From assembly GCA_029237685.1 (NCBI GenBank), contig JAQZBV010000005.1:1-61271 (forward strand): DNA of 61,271 nucleotides. The letters run 5' to 3'. A model generated the notes under the pieces. It had not been told where the DNA came from, did not search any database, and was given only the letters and a program-made list of their open reading frames with translations. Numbering within the stretch: the first letter of the stretch is position 1; every line of letters starts with the position of its first letter. Positions 52,083-61,271 of this stretch are shown in pieces. The position numbers and the translations under genes are program-made. The stretch comes from Cytophagaceae bacterium (GTDB taxonomy: Bacteria > Bacteroidota > Bacteroidia > Cytophagales > Cytophagaceae).

Positions 52083-52970
52083 TTACCCATTCAACGCTTC
52101 CGCACCACCCACGATCTCGAGGATCTCTTTGGTAATGGCCGCTTGACGAGAACGGTTGTATTCCAGCTTCAAGGCTTTCAACAATTCTTTCGCGTTGTCT
52201 GTTGCTTTGTCCATGGCCGTCATACGAGCACCATTTTCAGAAGCGTAAGACTCCAGCAAGTATTTGTAAAATTTGATTTTCAATGATTTTGGAATCAACT
52301 CTTCCACGATCTCTTCTTTCGATGGTTCGAAAATGTAATCGGTAGAAGTGGTTGATGTCGCTGAGGCTGCAGGAGCAACGATCGGCAGGAATTGTTCCGT
52401 GCGAATGATTTGAGTCGCTACGTTTTTGAATTCGTTGTATACCACCACTACTTTATCGTAGTAACCGGTTACGTAACGGTCCATGATCCACTCTGCTGCA
52501 GGACGAGCCGCATCGAATGACAGGTTACCGAAAACAAAGGCGTGATCGCCGTTCAATGCCGTCACGTCTTTACGTCTTTGCAAGGTTTCAAATCCTTTCT
52601 TACCCAAAGCCATGTATTCTACATTGCCCATGGCAAATGCCGGGCTGTAGTTGGCTTGGATGAAGGTATTGATTCCTTTAAGGACGTTCGCGTTGAAAGC
52701 ACCTGCCAAACCTCTGTCTGAAGTGATGGCCACGATCAATACTCTTTTTATTTCTCTCTCTGAAGCATAGATGTTATCGCTCGCGTCTTCCAAAGAAGCC
52801 GACAAGTTAGACAGGATTCCGTCTAACTTATCCGCGTAAGGTCTGATACGAGTGATGTTATCCTGCGCTCTTCTCAACTTCGCAGCGGCCACCATTTTCA
52901 TGGCTTTCGTGATCTGTTGCGTAGAGTTTACAGATACAATTCTATTTCTTACTTCTTTTAAATTAGCCAT
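52083..52970 (-). CDS. atpG: F1Fo ATP synthase subunit gamma
   Basis: 295 residues, the rotating central stalk. The N-terminal helix is typical (LKEVRNRIVSVNSTQQITKA, then MKMVAAAKLRRAQ), and the C-terminal helix matches (SRQAAITKEILEIVGGAEAL). A middle insertion rich in Ala/Ser/Thr (about 195-215, APAASATSTTSTDYIF) lengthens it relative to the E. coli protein. It is the last gene of the operon. atpD and atpC do not follow, as is usual in Bacteroidota, where they sit elsewhere. Confidence 0.95.
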   Translation of the reverse strand: MANLKEVRNRIVSVNSTQQITKAMKMVAAAKLRRAQDNITRIRPYADKLDGILSNLSASLEDASDNIYASEREIKRVLIVAITSDRGLAGAFNANVLKGINTFIQANYSPAFAMGNVEYMALGKKGFETLQRRKDVTALNGDHAFVFGNLSFDAARPAAEWIMDRYVTGYYDKVVVVYNEFKNVATQIIRTEQFLPIVAPAASATSTTSTDYIFEPSKEEIVEELIPKSLKIKFYKYLLESYASENGARMTAMDKATDNAKELLKALKLEYNRSRQAAITKEILEIVGGAEALNG

Positions 52971-52978
52971 AGAACTAA

Positions 52979-54553
52979 TTAGTATTTTTTAGCCAAATCA
53001 GCGGCAACAGATTTTAATTTACCAGTAACAGTGTCGTCCAATTTACCTGCTCTCAAATCAGCCAACACATCTTTGTGAGTAGCTCTTAGGTAAGCAAGGT
53101 ATTCTTTTTCGAACTCACGTACTTTTTCAACCGGTACGTTATCCAGTCCACCGACAGTAGACACGTAGATGATCGCTACTTGTTCTTCTACAGTTACCGG
53201 AGCATTTACCGGTTGTTTCAGAATTTCCAAGTTTTTACGTCCACGCTCGATGGTCAATTTAGTAGAAGCATCCAGGTCAGAACCGAATTTAGCAAACGCT
53301 TCCAATTCTCTGAATTGCGCCTGATCCAATTTCAAGGTACCAGCCACTTTCTTCATCGATTTGATTTGCGCGTTACCACCTACACGAGATACTGAGATAC
53401 CTACGTTGATCGCCGGACGCACACCTGAGTTGAACAAGTTTGTTTCCAAGAAGATCTGACCATCCGTAATAGAGATTACGTTGGTAGGGATATAAGCAGA
53501 AACGTCACCTGCTTGTGTTTCGATGATCGGAAGAGCTGTCAATGAACCGCCGCCTTTTACGATGCCTTTGATAGAATCAGGCAAATCGTTCATGTTTCTA
53601 GCGATTTCATCAGACTTGTTGATTTTCGCGGCACGCTCTAGTAAACGGCTGTGCAAGTAGAATACGTCACCTGGGTATGCTTCACGTCCCGGAGGTCTTC
53701 TCAACAAAAGAGACACTTCACGGTAAGCTACTGCTTGCTTAGACAAATCATCGTAAACAATCAAAGCCGGACGACCTGAGTCACGGAAGAATTCACCGAT
53801 GGCCGCACCAGTAAACGGAGCGTAGAATTGCATCGGAGCAGGATCAGAAGCAGCGGCAGAAACCACTACTGTATAAGGCATAGCACCTGCTTTTTCAAGC
53901 ATGTTTACCACACCGGCTACTGTACTTGCTTTTTGACCGATGGCCACATAGATGCAATATACAGGTTCGCCTTTGTCATAAAATTCTTTTTGGTTGATGA
54001 TCGCATCGATCGCCACTGTTGATTTACCAGTTTGACGGTCACCGATGATCAACTCACGCTGACCACGACCGATTGGAATCATCGAGTCAATCGCTTTGAT
54101 ACCCGTTTGTAACGGTTCGTTTACCGGCTGACGGAAGATTACTCCGGGAGCTTTTCTTTCCAATGGCATTTCGTAAAGAGTGCCAGTGATAGGACCTTTA
54201 CCGTCGATCGGGTTACCCAATGTATCAACGACACGGCCTAGCAAACCGTCACCAGCTTTTACGTAAGCGATTTGGTTGGTTCTTCTCACCGTATCACCTT
54301 CTTTGATACCTGCAGAATCACCCAACAATACCGCACCTACGTTATCTTCTTCGAGGTTCAATACCAATGCTCTCAATCCGTTTTCGAATTCAAGCAATTC
54401 ACCTGACTGCGCTTTAGAAAGGCCGTAGATACGAGCCACACCGTCACCGATTTGGAGTACAGTACCTACTTCTTCAAGTTCAGCTTCAGTTTTAAAGTTG
54501 GAGAGTTGCTGTCTAAGGATCGCAGAAACTTCATCCGGTCTAACGTCTACCAT
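52979..54553 (-). CDS. atpA: F1Fo ATP synthase subunit alpha
   Basis: 524 residues. Non-catalytic nucleotide-binding subunit of the F1 head. Walker A is GDRQTGKS at 171-178; the Walker B region is [17 protein letters not shown], and the family segment [20 protein letters not shown] is complete. It starts two bases after the atpH stop and ends eight bases before atpG. Length and motifs are standard. Confidence 0.97.
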   Translation of the reverse strand: MVDVRPDEVSAILRQQLSNFKTEAELEEVGTVLQIGDGVARIYGLSKAQSGELLEFENGLRALVLNLEEDNVGAVLLGDSAGIKEGDTVRRTNQIAYVKAGDGLLGRVVDTLGNPIDGKGPITGTLYEMPLERKAPGVIFRQPVNEPLQTGIKAIDSMIPIGRGQRELIIGDRQTGKSTVAIDAIINQKEFYDKGEPVYCIYVAIGQKASTVAGVVNMLEKAGAMPYTVVVSAAASDPAPMQFYAPFTGAAIGEFFRDSGRPALIVYDDLSKQAVAYREVSLLLRRPPGREAYPGDVFYLHSRLLERAAKINKSDEIARNMNDLPDSIKGIVKGGGSLTALPIIETQAGDVSAYIPTNVISITDGQIFLETNLFNSGVRPAINVGISVSRVGGNAQIKSMKKVAGTLKLDQAQFRELEAFAKFGSDLDASTKLTIERGRKNLEILKQPVNAPVTVEEQVAIIYVSTVGGLDNVPVEKVREFEKEYLAYLRATHKDVLADLRAGKLDDTVTGKLKSVAADLAKKY

Positions 54554-54555
54554 GA

Positions 54556-55113
54556 TTATATTTTAGGAGTATATGTGTTATCGTTTAATTTACTTTTCAA
54601 GCGAGTCAATTTGTTTTGAATCGACTCATCGATCATTCTGTCTTCGATTTTCAGGATGTAGCCACCCAGGATAGAAGGTTTTACTTTTTCAATCAACTCT
54701 ACTTTTCTGCCGGTCTTTTGGATCACCAGGTTTATGAATTGTTTGCGTTGATCGTCCTGCAAAGGATAAGCTGTCGTTACTTCTGCCAGATCAATGCCTT
54801 TGTTGGTACGGTACTGTGAAGCGAACTCCTTTGCCATAGACACCAGGTAGCCTTCTCTTTGTTTATCTGTGATCAACACGAACATCGACAAGGTAAGGTC
54901 ACTTACTTTACCGGTGAACAATTGCTTCAGGATTTCTTTTTTCTTAGGGTGTGGAATGATGGGATTGCTCATTACACGCACGAACTCAGGACTTGCATCG
55001 CATACCGCAAGGAAATAAGTCATGTCTTTCTCTACCTGATCCAATACGTTTCTTTCGATTGCCAATTCAATCAAAGACTTCGCATACCTGGATCCTACTC
55101 TTGCTTCATTCAT
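54556..55113 (-). CDS. atpH: F1Fo ATP synthase subunit delta
   Basis: 185 residues. Peripheral stalk protein linking F1 to subunit b. The N-terminus ([20 protein letters not shown]) and the C-terminal signature ([20 protein letters not shown]) fit the family. It lies 15 bases after atpF and two before atpA, within the operon. Sequence conservation is low, as usual for delta. Confidence 0.93.
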   Translation of the reverse strand: MNEARVGSRYAKSLIELAIERNVLDQVEKDMTYFLAVCDASPEFVRVMSNPIIPHPKKKEILKQLFTGKVSDLTLSMFVLITDKQREGYLVSMAKEFASQYRTNKGIDLAEVTTAYPLQDDQRKQFINLVIQKTGRKVELIEKVKPSILGGYILKIEDRMIDESIQNKLTRLKSKLNDNTYTPKI

Positions 55114-55128
55114 CGGAGTCTGTAGCGA

Positions 55129-55623
55129 TTAGTTAAGTGTTGATTCTTTCAGATATTCAGAAACCAATGCTTTCTGAGCATCCGTATCTTTCAATTCTTT
55201 TTTCAATATTTTTTCAGCGACTTCCAAAGCGATGCTTACCGCGTGGTTTTTCACTTCAGCCATGGCTGCGTTTTTCTCTGTTTCGATGCCTCTGCGTGCA
55301 TTTTCCAACAACATATTACCTTCTTTCAAAGCTTTGTCTTTCGCTTCGTTCAATAGGTTTGTCGCTACTGTTTGCGCGTCGCGTAGCATTTTATCTCTTT
55401 CCAATCTTGCTTCCTGAAGCAAGGCTTCGTTAGCCGCTTTCAAAGAAGCCATTTCAGCTTTTGCTTTTGCAGCCGATTCCAACGCTTCTGTAATGCTGTC
55501 TTCTCTTTCTTTCAAAGAGCTCATGATAGGACCCCAGGCAAATTTGCCAAGGATGAACAACAAAATACCGAAGGTGATGAATTGCCAGAAGAATAAACCA
55601 AAATCAGGTGTAACTAAACTCAT
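55129..55623 (-). CDS. atpF: F1Fo ATP synthase subunit b
   Basis: 164 residues: one N-terminal membrane helix (FGLFFWQFITFGILLFILGK) and a long charged Ala/Glu/Lys-rich helix (REDSITEALESAAKAKAEMA onward) forming the peripheral stalk. It is separated from atpE by a 114-base spacer containing a hairpin (55688-55714), the only large gap inside the operon. Confidence 0.95.
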   Translation of the reverse strand: MSLVTPDFGLFFWQFITFGILLFILGKFAWGPIMSSLKEREDSITEALESAAKAKAEMASLKAANEALLQEARLERDKMLRDAQTVATNLLNEAKDKALKEGNMLLENARRGIETEKNAAMAEVKNHAVSIALEVAEKILKKELKDTDAQKALVSEYLKESTLN

Positions 55624-55687
55624 AGTAGGAGTTGTTTTGTTTGAAAATAAATGAGGATTGTTTAATTCCGTTTAATTGTATCAATTA

Positions 55688-55714
55688 CCCCTGAAGGCCT
55701 AATGCCTATCAGGG
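55688..55714 (-). promoter_or_regulatory. Hairpin between atpE and atpF
   Basis: CCCTGA...TCAGGG with an inner GGC/GCC stem lies in the atpE-atpF spacer, just 3' of atpE on the mRNA. It has no T-run, so it is more likely an mRNA-stabilising or processing element than a terminator. Extra atpE message would suit the need for many c subunits per ring. Confidence 0.5.
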
Positions 55715-55737
55715 ATAATCAATGTTTTTGTTTGATA

Positions 55738-56013
<276 letters not shown>

Positions 56014-56040
56014 TTAATCTTTTTATGCTCGCACTAAATA

Positions 56041-57111
56041 CTAGTGAGCGGCTTCATGGCCCTGAGCGTGATCGTCATGGTGCTCGTGTTCAGCTACAGC
56101 AGACCCGAAGTACAATGCCGTAAGCAAAGTAAATACATAAGCCTGCAAGATCGCAACGAACAATTCCAATACACTAATGAATAAAGCGAACGGTATACCG
56201 AATGCCGACATGAACACAGTCTTGAAGATGAATATCAGACCGATGAAACTCAATACGATGATGTGACCCGCCGTGATGTTAGCAAACAATCGGATCATCA
56301 AAGAGAAAGGCTTTGTAAACATACCTACGATCTCCAATGGTAGGATGATGATACGCAACGGAAGCGGTACACCCGGTGTCCACAAGATGTGCGCCCAGTA
56401 AGATTTGTTGGCTTTGAAGGTTGTGATGATGAAAGTAGCCAAGGCTAAAAACATCGTGAAGGTAATGTTCCCTGAAACGTTAGCGCCTGAAGGCATAAGG
56501 CCTAACAAGTTATTGAACCAAATGAAAAAGAAAATAGTCAACAGATAAGGCATGAATGTAGCATACTGAGGACCGATCATTGGTTTCGCTACATCGTCTC
56601 TGATGTAAAGAATGATGGGCTCAAAGAAAGACTGCGCACCTGTAGGAGCAAGACCCTGACGCTTTTTGTAAGAGTTCGCTATGGTAAGTAACAAGACCAA
56701 CAACAACACCGCGCTCAGCATCATGGAAGCTACGTTTTTTGTGATCGACACATTATAGAAGTGTGCACTGTGGTCTGCTGCACCAGAAGCATCTACTGCT
56801 ACGATATGATGACCTTCCAATTTGTAGCCTTTGTAAGTAGCATGTCCGTGTTCAAATTTGGAAGAAGAAAATACGTCCAGCCCTTTTTGAGAAGAGTATA
56901 AAATAACAGGAAGTGGAATCGAATAAGAATGACCATCGATATCAAACAAATGCCAGTCTGGGGCATCTGCGATGTGGTCTTGAATCATTTTGCCTGGGTT
57001 AAAAGGCTCATCTGCTGCAGGAGCACTGTTAGCGAAAGCATTGCCATTATTGAACAAAACAACAAGTGCGAGAGACGCTGTTAGGAGGAATTTATGAAGG
57101 TTCGTTGCCAT
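56041..57111 (-). CDS. atpB: F1Fo ATP synthase subunit a
   Basis: 356 residues, longer than the usual 240-270. Residues 1-28 look like a signal peptide, and about 30-125 form an extracytoplasmic domain (FNPGKMIQDHIADAPDWHLF), an extension I believe is common in Bacteroidota. The membrane part has five or six helices with the essential Arg274 in MIRLFANITAGH. The C-terminal tail is His/Asp-rich (AEHEHHDDHAQGHEAAH), which could bind metal or be structural. Its start overlaps the upstream membrane gene by 20 bases. Confidence 0.94.
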   Translation of the reverse strand: MATNLHKFLLTASLALVVLFNNGNAFANSAPAADEPFNPGKMIQDHIADAPDWHLFDIDGHSYSIPLPVILYSSQKGLDVFSSSKFEHGHATYKGYKLEGHHIVAVDASGAADHSAHFYNVSITKNVASMMLSAVLLLVLLLTIANSYKKRQGLAPTGAQSFFEPIILYIRDDVAKPMIGPQYATFMPYLLTIFFFIWFNNLLGLMPSGANVSGNITFTMFLALATFIITTFKANKSYWAHILWTPGVPLPLRIIILPLEIVGMFTKPFSLMIRLFANITAGHIIVLSFIGLIFIFKTVFMSAFGIPFALFISVLELFVAILQAYVFTLLTALYFGSAVAEHEHHDDHAQGHEAAH

Positions 57112-57499
57112 TTTTCTCGGAATCGGGTCGCAAGTTAGTCAATAAGTAATAGATTTCAAATCCGGTATAAGCAAAATATGCTACAATAAAATTAATAACG
57201 AATACCTTTTGATTTTCAGATAGATACAATACAAAAACCAATAAAAAGAACATCGCTGCCAACATCCGAATTGTCATAGAACCCATGAAATACAAATGAA
57301 AGTCATTACGCTTAGATAACCCTTTGGAAGTAATCCAATGCCCAAGCAAAGCGATCGCCACGGAATAAGCCTGAATCCACCAGAAAAAGGAGGAAACATA
57401 CTCGGGTTTGCCCAATTTCACCAAAGCCAGTTGGGCCAGGTAAAACAAAGACAGGATCAGCAGGATCCCATAATAGAAATTATTTTTTGTTCTGGGCAT
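57092..57499 (-). CDS. Unknown membrane protein in the atp operon
   Basis: 135 residues with four predicted membrane helices (YGILLILSLFYLAQLALVKL; FWWIQAYSVAIALLGHWITS; SMTIRMLAAMFFLLVFVLYL; NFIVAYFAYTGFEIYYLLTN). It overlaps atpZ upstream and atpB downstream by 20 bases each. The place and topology recall AtpI, a c-ring assembly or cation-handling factor, but the sequence is too different for me to name it. Assembly of the Fo sector is the best inference. Confidence 0.7.
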   Translation of the reverse strand: MPRTKNNFYYGILLILSLFYLAQLALVKLGKPEYVSSFFWWIQAYSVAIALLGHWITSKGLSKRNDFHLYFMGSMTIRMLAAMFFLLVFVLYLSENQKVFVINFIVAYFAYTGFEIYYLLTNLRPDSEKNGNEPS

Positions 57500-57704
57500 T
57501 CATCAGGGATTTAATGAGGCGATACATACTGCCGATCACAGCAAATACCAGCAAGAAAATGGTAAAGAGGCCTTTTTCAACTCCATACTTAGCGTCAAGC
57601 CAGCGTCCAAGCCAAGCCGCAAGGCAAAGTATCACCACCAATTCAACTCCCAAACTGGAGTATTTCATGAGGCTGCTTGGCTGCTTGATTTTCTTATCGT
57701 CCAT
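57480..57704 (-). CDS. AtpZ/AtpI-family protein
   Basis: 74 residues with two membrane helices (LGVELVVILCLAAWLGRWLD; GLFTIFLLVFAVIGSMYRLI), matching the short AtpZ-type proteins found at the head of atp operons and linked to Fo assembly or magnesium supply. It is the first gene of the operon, with a strong -7 promoter element 20 bases upstream. Confidence 0.85.
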   Translation of the reverse strand: MDDKKIKQPSSLMKYSSLGVELVVILCLAAWLGRWLDAKYGVEKGLFTIFLLVFAVIGSMYRLIKSLMNAQNKK

Positions 57705-57723
57705 AGTCTAGCGGATTACGGTG

Positions 57724-57731
57724 CAAAATTA
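57724..57731 (-). promoter_or_regulatory. -7 element of the atp operon promoter
   Basis: On the minus strand TAATTTTG followed by CACC, a perfect TAnnTTTG match with the downstream bases common in Bacteroidota promoters. Transcription would start about 10 bases before the atpZ ATG. The -33 partner is not clear. Confidence 0.55.
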
Positions 57732-57849
57732 GCAAATAAAAAACGGAAAGCAGGAATATGTTCAAAATACCTTTTTCAGGTTAGAATGGTTTTTTTTGTA
57801 AGTAGAGAATGGGGTATAAGCCATAGAAAGGAGCATGTTTCTTGGATTT

Positions 57850-57963
57850 GGGCGTTTCCCTGCGGGCCGGGCTTCGCCACTCGCTTCTCGCCGACCAATC
57901 CGAAGTACTTACAAGATCTTGCTAGCGGCGAGAGAGCTCAAACAATGGCTCAATCCCTAACGC
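57850..57963. repeat. Structured intergenic repeat, copy 4
   Basis: Begins GGGCGTT and ends ATCCCTAACGC, with the closing stem GCGTT/AACGC intact. An internal stem (CTCGCCG...CGGCGAG) encloses a variable loop. GAGCTCAAACAATGGCTCAAT is nearly the same as in copy 3. An open frame across it (57786-58031) is not a gene. It lies about 155 bases before porW. Confidence 0.75.
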
Positions 57964-58117
57964 GAGACATTCTCTTAGCAAGAATGCATTTAAACCTTCA
58001 CAGACTTACAGATGAAATAAAAATAGCTTAATTTGCGTTAGGAAATAGCTTTGAGAATTATCCTTTGTGTCAACAGTTAAACGTCAACCCTTGTTTTTTT
58101 CCGCCTCTTCTGATCGC

Positions 58118-60484
58118 ATGCAGTCTTCAGTTTCTTCTGCTAAGAAAGCCCTGTCGCTTCTGCTGGTTGGGGTCGTACTTTTTCTGTTTTCTTCCTGCTC
58201 TCAAAACAGTAATTCTTTCGTAGCTGTTACTTACCACAACCTGCTGGCCCGCGACAATGCTTTTTTCCTCGCACGCGAACGCATGAAGGAAGTGGAGAAA
58301 ACAGTCTATGACCAGCGTCAGGATAACTTCAATGAAATCCTGGAAGTTATTCCTCCCTTTGACAGCACGAAGACCAAAAGCATTGCGCAGTTGGACGATA
58401 TCATCAAGAAAGCATCCATGCCTATTCGTCGTCATAAAAACAGCATGTATGTCGACGATAGTTATATTTTGGTAGGCCGCTGCCGCATGTACAAGGCGGA
58501 TTTTAAGCTCGGCATGGATACGTATAAATTCGTCAACCATTCCAGTCCCGAAAACGAAGAGAAAGCGGAAGCCATGATTTACCTCATGCGTGCTTACATA
58601 GCACAAAATGAATACGACAACGCGTTTACCGTTTCCGAATACATTGAAAAGCTCAATCCACAACTGAAGAAAAACAAACGAGAGTTTTACCTCACCAGAG
58701 CTCAATACCACAGGCACTTTGAAGCCTACGACAAGTGTGCCGAAGATTTGAATCTTGCCTTACCGGAGATCAATAAAAAAGACCCCAAATCACGTTCGCA
58801 TTTTATACTCGGACAAATCTACCAGGAACAGGGTAACGATACCCTGGCTTATAAAAACTACAAGAAAGTCTTAAAGCAAAACCCTCCTTACGATATCTAT
58901 TTTTACACCAAGCTTTACATGACGCAGGTAGGGCATTTCAGCAAGAAAAATAAGAAGGAAGTCGATAAATACTATAAAAAATTGCTGGCCGATGAAAAAA
59001 ATCTGGAGTACAAAGACAAGATTTATTATGAAATGGCACGCTATGAAATCAAGCAAAAAAATTATCCCGGTGGAGAAGCCAATTTAAAAAAAGCGCTTCA
59101 AAACAAAGGCAACAACAAACACCAAACAGCCAGTTCTTACCTGGCCATGGGAGAATTGTATTTTGAAAAACTCAATAATTTTCAACTGGCAAAAGTGTAT
59201 TACGACAGTGCGGTGATCAATTGGGATCCCAAACACAAACGCTACAAAGAAATTTCCAGACGACACAAAATCTTGACAGAACTCGCGGAGCAAGCGGAGA
59301 TCATTCGTCGCAACGACAGTTTGCTGGTATTGGCTGCCATGGATACAATAGCGCTCAACAAGTTTGTGGACAAAGCCATTGAACGTGACATTGCCGCAGC
59401 AAAGAAAAAAGCGGAAGAAGAAGCAAAACGAAAAAACAGAGCCGGCGGTGATGATTTTTCATTTACCGGTTTGCCTAATGATGGCAACAGTTCGCCTACT
59501 TCTACCTTTTACTTTTCCAATCCGGGACAAGTCAGTCAGGGCTATAGCGATTTCTTAAGGACTTGGGGCAAACGAAAAAACGAAGACAACTGGAGACGTT
59601 CCAAGAAAGAAGAACAGGAAGAAGTAACACTGGAACCAGGTGACACTTCTCTTGCGTCAACAGATAACAAGACGGTCGTTTCAAACGTGGACGACCCTAA
59701 ACAGAAAAGCAAAGAAGGCGATGCGCCAACAGTAGATCGTAGTCTTTACTTCAAAGACATTCCCTTTACACCGGAAGCGAAAGCATTGGCCAATACAGAG
59801 ATCAAAGATGCCCAATACAAATTGGGTAAAATCTACGACTTTAAACTTTACCTGAAAGACAGTGCTGTCGTAACCTTCAAAAAGCAAATTAAACGTTACC
59901 CGAACAATGATCATGAGCCCGAGGAGTTGTACCTGATGTACCTCATTGCAAAAGAAAAACCGGATGCAAAACTATTGAGCTATACTAAAAACGAATTGTA
60001 TACCAAACATCCTAATTCGACTTACACGAAGTTAATTGACAATCCCAATTATTTGGTGGAAAATAAAACGAACAGCAAAAAAGCAGCCATGCTGTATAAA
60101 GACGCTTACTCGTTCTACACCGCTAAAGATACGGCCGCAACTGATTCTTTGATCGCTTCCTATTATGTCACCTACCCTGAAGGTACCAGTGTCGATGACA
60201 AGTTTGCCTTATTGAACATCTTAAATGAGCTCAACAAAAAAGCTGACCGCGCGCCATTAGCAGATAGTCTCGATCAATTCATAGAAAACTACAAAAGCAG
60301 TAAACTGGTCGGTTATGCTGAAAACATTCGCGATCAGATTACAGGAAAGAAAACAGAGAAAGCCAAGGAAGAAGAACCTCAAATAGAAACGCCCATTATT
60401 CCTTTGGAAGAAAAACCTAAAGAGCCAAACAACGAAGTCCAACAGCCCGATGGTATGCTAAGACCTCCGGCAGACGAGAAATAA
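58118..60484 (+). CDS. porW: T9SS lipoprotein PorW/SprE-like, TPR-rich
   Basis: 788 residues from ATG 58118; a GTG at 58067 is in frame but spoils the export signal. Lipobox FSSC, then SQNSNSFVAVTYHNLLARDN, typical of the PorW/SprE family. TPR-like helical repeats fill 80-420. The hallmark segment FYFSNPGQVSQGYSDFLRTW followed by GKRKNEDNWRRS lies at about 477-508. The C-terminal part is helical, with a charged Pro/Glu-rich tail. In Flavobacterium and Porphyromonas, this lipoprotein is needed for T9SS export and gliding. It should help export the cargo proteins in this window. A PBP1A-type gene follows by 15 bases. Confidence 0.85.
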   Translation: MQSSVSSAKKALSLLLVGVVLFLFSSCSQNSNSFVAVTYHNLLARDNAFFLARERMKEVEKTVYDQRQDNFNEILEVIPPFDSTKTKSIAQLDDIIKKASMPIRRHKNSMYVDDSYILVGRCRMYKADFKLGMDTYKFVNHSSPENEEKAEAMIYLMRAYIAQNEYDNAFTVSEYIEKLNPQLKKNKREFYLTRAQYHRHFEAYDKCAEDLNLALPEINKKDPKSRSHFILGQIYQEQGNDTLAYKNYKKVLKQNPPYDIYFYTKLYMTQVGHFSKKNKKEVDKYYKKLLADEKNLEYKDKIYYEMARYEIKQKNYPGGEANLKKALQNKGNNKHQTASSYLAMGELYFEKLNNFQLAKVYYDSAVINWDPKHKRYKEISRRHKILTELAEQAEIIRRNDSLLVLAAMDTIALNKFVDKAIERDIAAAKKKAEEEAKRKNRAGGDDFSFTGLPNDGNSSPTSTFYFSNPGQVSQGYSDFLRTWGKRKNEDNWRRSKKEEQEEVTLEPGDTSLASTDNKTVVSNVDDPKQKSKEGDAPTVDRSLYFKDIPFTPEAKALANTEIKDAQYKLGKIYDFKLYLKDSAVVTFKKQIKRYPNNDHEPEELYLMYLIAKEKPDAKLLSYTKNELYTKHPNSTYTKLIDNPNYLVENKTNSKKAAMLYKDAYSFYTAKDTAATDSLIASYYVTYPEGTSVDDKFALLNILNELNKKADRAPLADSLDQFIENYKSSKLVGYAENIRDQITGKKTEKAKEEEPQIETPIIPLEEKPKEPNNEVQQPDGMLRPPADEK

Positions 60485-60499
60485 CTATTAACTAACCGC

Positions 60500-61271
60500 A
60501 TGATAAAAAGCAGTACCGTCAAAAAAATAGTATGGGGATCTTGGATTACTTTCTTTTCTTTCCTGCTCATGCTGGGTACTTTCGTTTACATGGTATCCGT
60601 CAATGCTTTCGGATGGTTTGGGGCTATGGTAGATGTACCTACATTGGAAAATCCCAAACACGAATACGCCTCTGAACTTTATACAGAGGATATGGTGTCC
60701 TTTGGGAAATTTTTTAGAGAAAACAGAACACCCGTTAAGTACGAAGACATTTCTCCTGATATGATTCACGCCTTGGTGGCTACAGAAGATGTTCGTTTTG
60801 AAAATCATTCCGGTGTAGACATGAGAGGCACCTTCGCCATCGCCTGGTATTCTCTGCGCGGTGTAAAAAGAGGATCAAGTACTATTTCTCAACAACTCGC
60901 CAAAAACTTATTTGACACACGCAGCAGTCAGTACGAAGGCAGCCTTGCGAAGAAAAGTGAGAAAATAAAAATGCTCATCAATAAAACCAAGGAATGGATG
61001 GTAGCCATTACCCTGGAAAAATATTACACCAAAAAAGAAATCATGACCATGTACCTCAACACGGTGCATTTCGGAAGCAATGCTTATGGTGTTCAAGTAG
61101 CAAGCAAAACATTTTTCAACACCACGCCCAATAAATTAAAATTACACGAAGCCGCCTTGTTAGTAGGTGTATTGAAAGGGCCATCCATATTCAGTCCGAT
61201 ACTTAATCCGGACACATCACTTTCCAGAAGAAACACCGTGCTGGATCAAATGCAAAAATACAAATACATCA
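60500..61271 (+). CDS. PBP1A-type penicillin-binding protein, N-terminal part (runs off the edge)
   Basis: 257 residues visible, start ATG 60500. One membrane helix (about 10-33), then a GT51 peptidoglycan glycosyltransferase domain with motifs: ALVATEDVRFENHSGVD (catalytic Glu), RGSSTISQQLAKNLF, KTKEWMVAITLEKYYTKKEI, and MYLNTVHFGSNAYGV. The transpeptidase half lies outside the window. It polymerises lipid II at the inner membrane. It is 15 bases from the T9SS lipoprotein stop, so they may be co-transcribed. Confidence 0.92.
   Translation, partial: MIKSSTVKKIVWGSWITFFSFLLMLGTFVYMVSVNAFGWFGAMVDVPTLENPKHEYASELYTEDMVSFGKFFRENRTPVKYEDISPDMIHALVATEDVRFENHSGVDMRGTFAIAWYSLRGVKRGSSTISQQLAKNLFDTRSSQYEGSLAKKSEKIKMLINKTKEWMVAITLEKYYTKKEIMTMYLNTVHFGSNAYGVQVASKTFFNTTPNKLKLHEAALLVGVLKGPSIFSPILNPDTSLSRRNTVLDQMQKYKYI

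Noticed and set aside
57786-58031. 81-codon ORF
   Set aside because: It reads through structured repeat copy 4; start and end are outside any gene-like context.
58127-58717. 196-codon antisense ORF inside the porW-like gene
   Set aside because: Its hydrophobic composition mirrors the Lys/Glu-rich sense strand; the sense gene has clear family motifs.

Overview
The window is chromosomal DNA from a member of the Bacteroidota, most likely a Cytophagales or Chitinophagales polysaccharide degrader; the genus cannot be read from the sequence. The evidence is seven intact type IX secretion (T9SS) cargo genes plus the 3' end of an eighth and the remnant of a ninth, a PorW/SprE-like T9SS lipoprotein gene, promoters of the Bacteroidota type (TAnnTTTG at -7), poor Shine-Dalgarno signals, and an atp operon lacking atpD and atpC.

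Layout. 1-14 kb is a secreted polysaccharide-degradation region: the 3' end of a T9SS cargo gene, a broken T9SS sorting domain, two paralogous GH18 chitinases, a large secreted protein, a beta-helix protein with F5/8C and CBM5/12-like modules, and an unusual membrane sensor ending in an IS1595-type transposase zinc ribbon. 14-25 kb holds a FadL/OmpP1 porin, an SGNH esterase lipoprotein, a large membrane-tethered regulator, a GT9 glycosyltransferase, small secreted proteins, gene remnants and a GH3 lipoprotein. 25-36 kb holds a T9SS metzincin protease, VOC protein, thiolase, epimerase, a type B T9SS protein and a frameshifted S41 protease. 36-43 kb is mixed housekeeping (RluA, DoxX with HxlR, PNPOx-like) ending in a plsC-cdsA-CDP-alcohol phosphotransferase operon. 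43-46 kb is a multidomain GH5 cellulase. 48.2-52 kb looks like an accessory islet: a REP-associated tyrosine transposase (RAYT) with a three-part palindromic repeat array, and a nuclease-helicase-like gene. 52-57.7 kb is the atp operon (atpZ, an unknown membrane gene, atpB-E-F-H-A-G). 58-61 kb is porW/sprE followed by a PBP1A-type gene that runs off the edge.

How it fits together. The chitinases, the GH5 enzyme, the CBM-bearing proteins and the metzincin carry Sec signals and T9SS C-terminal domains, so they should be displayed on or released from the cell surface. PorW/SprE belongs to that export machinery, and the GH3 lipoprotein could finish chitooligosaccharide breakdown.

The best leads are the sensor/zinc-ribbon fusion (3597-5504) with palindromes in its divergent promoter region, the RAYT with its composite array of inverted palindromes (48343-49426), and a family of four structured intergenic repeats whose closing stem co-varies (333, 10250, 23364, 57850).
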